NCBI RefSeq assembly: GCF_000155955.1
Contig: NZ_GG697142.2
Coordinates: 732,534-796,533 of the forward strand
Reading direction: 5' to 3'
Length of the DNA stretch: 64,000 nt
Origin: Mitsuokella multacida DSM 20544
Lineage (GTDB): Bacteria; Bacillota; Negativicutes; Selenomonadales; Selenomonadaceae
The notes beneath the pieces were generated by a model. It did no database searches and was not told where the DNA came from. It worked only from the letters and a program-made list of their open reading frames with translations. Positions 62,681 to 64,000 of the stretch are shown one piece after another. Within the stretch, counting starts at the first letter, position 1, and the number at the start of each line of letters is the position of its first letter. A program made the translations under genes and the position numbers.

Positions 62681-62869
62681 GTATTTTTCAGATAAGCTTA
62701 GGGTATTTTCAGATTGCCCTGCTACACTATGGTTGTCGATGGGAAAGCCGATATCCCCAAGGGCTCCCACGACATGTGAAGTGAATCCCACTTCCTCCAT
62801 TTCTCTCTAAGATAAATGATTCTTTCCCAATGAAGATGAGCAGCTGTTTATCCCGCAGCTGCTCGTTTT
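62681..62869 (+). ncRNA. Candidate structured non-coding RNA before the rRNA operon
   Basis: No coding frame is evident. Hairpin 1 is TGTCG-a-TGGGA-aa-GCC (62734-62749) with GGC-TCCCA-CGACA (62762-62774), and has a CCCC-containing loop. Hairpin 2 is GAAGTG/CACTTC (about 62778-62795), followed by single-stranded CTCC. A terminator, GAGCAGCTG/CAGCTGCTC with GTTTT (62838-62869), ends it. Direct repeats GGTATTTT(T)CAGAT (62681-62694, 62702-62714) precede it. No clear -35/-10 was found and no known RNA family is recognised. Confidence 0.5.
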
Positions 62870-62901
62870 CATATTTTCAGCGTCTTTTTTAGAAAAAGGT
62901 G

Positions 62902-62933
62902 TTGACAAGATGGGGCGGAGCGTGTAGTATAAT
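62902..62933 (+). promoter_or_regulatory. rRNA promoter P1
   Basis: TTGACA (62902-62907), 17 bp, then TAGTATAAT (62925-62933), about 350 bases before the 16S gene. Confidence 0.85.
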
Positions 62934-63041
62934 ACAAGTCGCCGCGAGAGACACGGGATACGAAAGATGAGAAGCCTTGACTGGCAAGCATCTGAAAGGA
63001 AAGTGTTTCGAGTTCAGATAAAAAGGAATTTTAAAAATCTC

Positions 63042-63070
63042 TTGACAAACTGAGCAGGCTGCGATAAAAT
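63042..63070 (+). promoter_or_regulatory. rRNA promoter P2 and antitermination leader
   Basis: TTGACA (63042-63047), 17 bp, TAAAAT (63065-63070). A boxA-like TGTTCTTTGAAAACT lies near 63118-63132, and a GAATCA/TGATTC hairpin follows; the leader 63071-63285 holds no gene. Confidence 0.85.
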
Positions 63071-63285
63071 AATAGATGTCGTAAGGGACATAATGAAATG
63101 TTCTGATAAGACAAAGTTGTTCTTTGAAAACTAAACAATGCAACATGAATCATTTGTGATTCAAGCCAGATGTTTTTAAAACATCGATTGATTATGAACA
63201 TAAGCAATCGGCAATTTCTTTACTAGGCTTCTTTTGAAGCTTAGGCCAAAAAGATATTTAGAGCCAATCAAGGTTCTTCATAAAT

Positions 63286-64000
<715 letters not shown>

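Overview
This is a 64-kb chromosomal window from a GC-rich diderm Firmicute, most likely a Selenomonadaceae member (Selenomonas/Mitsuokella-like Negativicutes). Three things suggest this. The gene order is Firmicute: infC-rpmI-rplT, then pgeF-yggS-sepF-proC-ylmH-divIVA-lspA-rluD-pyrR, with T-box and SAM-I control. There is also a Gram-negative-type outer-membrane beta-barrel protein. The 5' part of a 16S rRNA gene at the right edge looks Selenomonas-like. No insertion sequence, phage, CRISPR array or tRNA gene was seen.

Layout. 1-4973: the 3' end of an adenylating enzyme, a T-box-controlled thrS, and an attenuator-controlled infC-rpmI-rplT operon whose infC begins with AUU. 5019-12433: translation, RNA and nucleotide housekeeping (SpoU methylase, thiN, UPF0173, miaA, hfq, dut, rarA), then an Rrf2 regulator coupled to a cysteine desulfurase. 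12536-24103: rodZ, two radical-SAM proteins, nrdR and the division-linked cluster through pyrR. 24122-25675: SAM-I riboswitch and metK. 25699-32054: an MFS exporter, a NarL-type response regulator, an outer-membrane porin-like protein and two sensor genes, the first broken by a one-base frameshift. 32131-37510: a TPM/LemA/SPFH/zinc-ribbon envelope module resembling Bacillus ydjGHI, plus a lipoprotein.

37599-45470: transport and metabolism: a complete TRAP transporter, a flavin reductase, a DASS anion transporter, an orphan amino-acid-type binding lipoprotein and a homocysteine methyltransferase. 45594-49587: a CDF metal exporter, a repeat-rich non-coding stretch, a CpXC zinc protein, and a tightly overlapped trio (Cys-rich small protein, PheC-like protein without signal peptide, NAD-binding protein). 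49780-53737: a ribose operon using an MFS carrier. 53751-59416: an OFA-type MFS, a carbon monoxide dehydrogenase with a His-rich N-terminus, a coiled-coil protein and a polysaccharide deacetylase. 59548-62648: a diguanylate cyclase, a small hypothetical protein and a lipoprotein. 62681-64000: a candidate structured RNA, two rrn promoters and the start of 16S rRNA.

Most of the window is ordinary core genome. The items most worth a second look are the structured RNA before the rRNA operon, the His-rich orphan CooS, the frameshifted sensor, the Cys-rich/PheC-like trio, sigma-H-like promoters (including one before hfq), and several repeat or palindrome elements with no assigned role. Start sites, promoters and RNA folds were read by eye and not computed.
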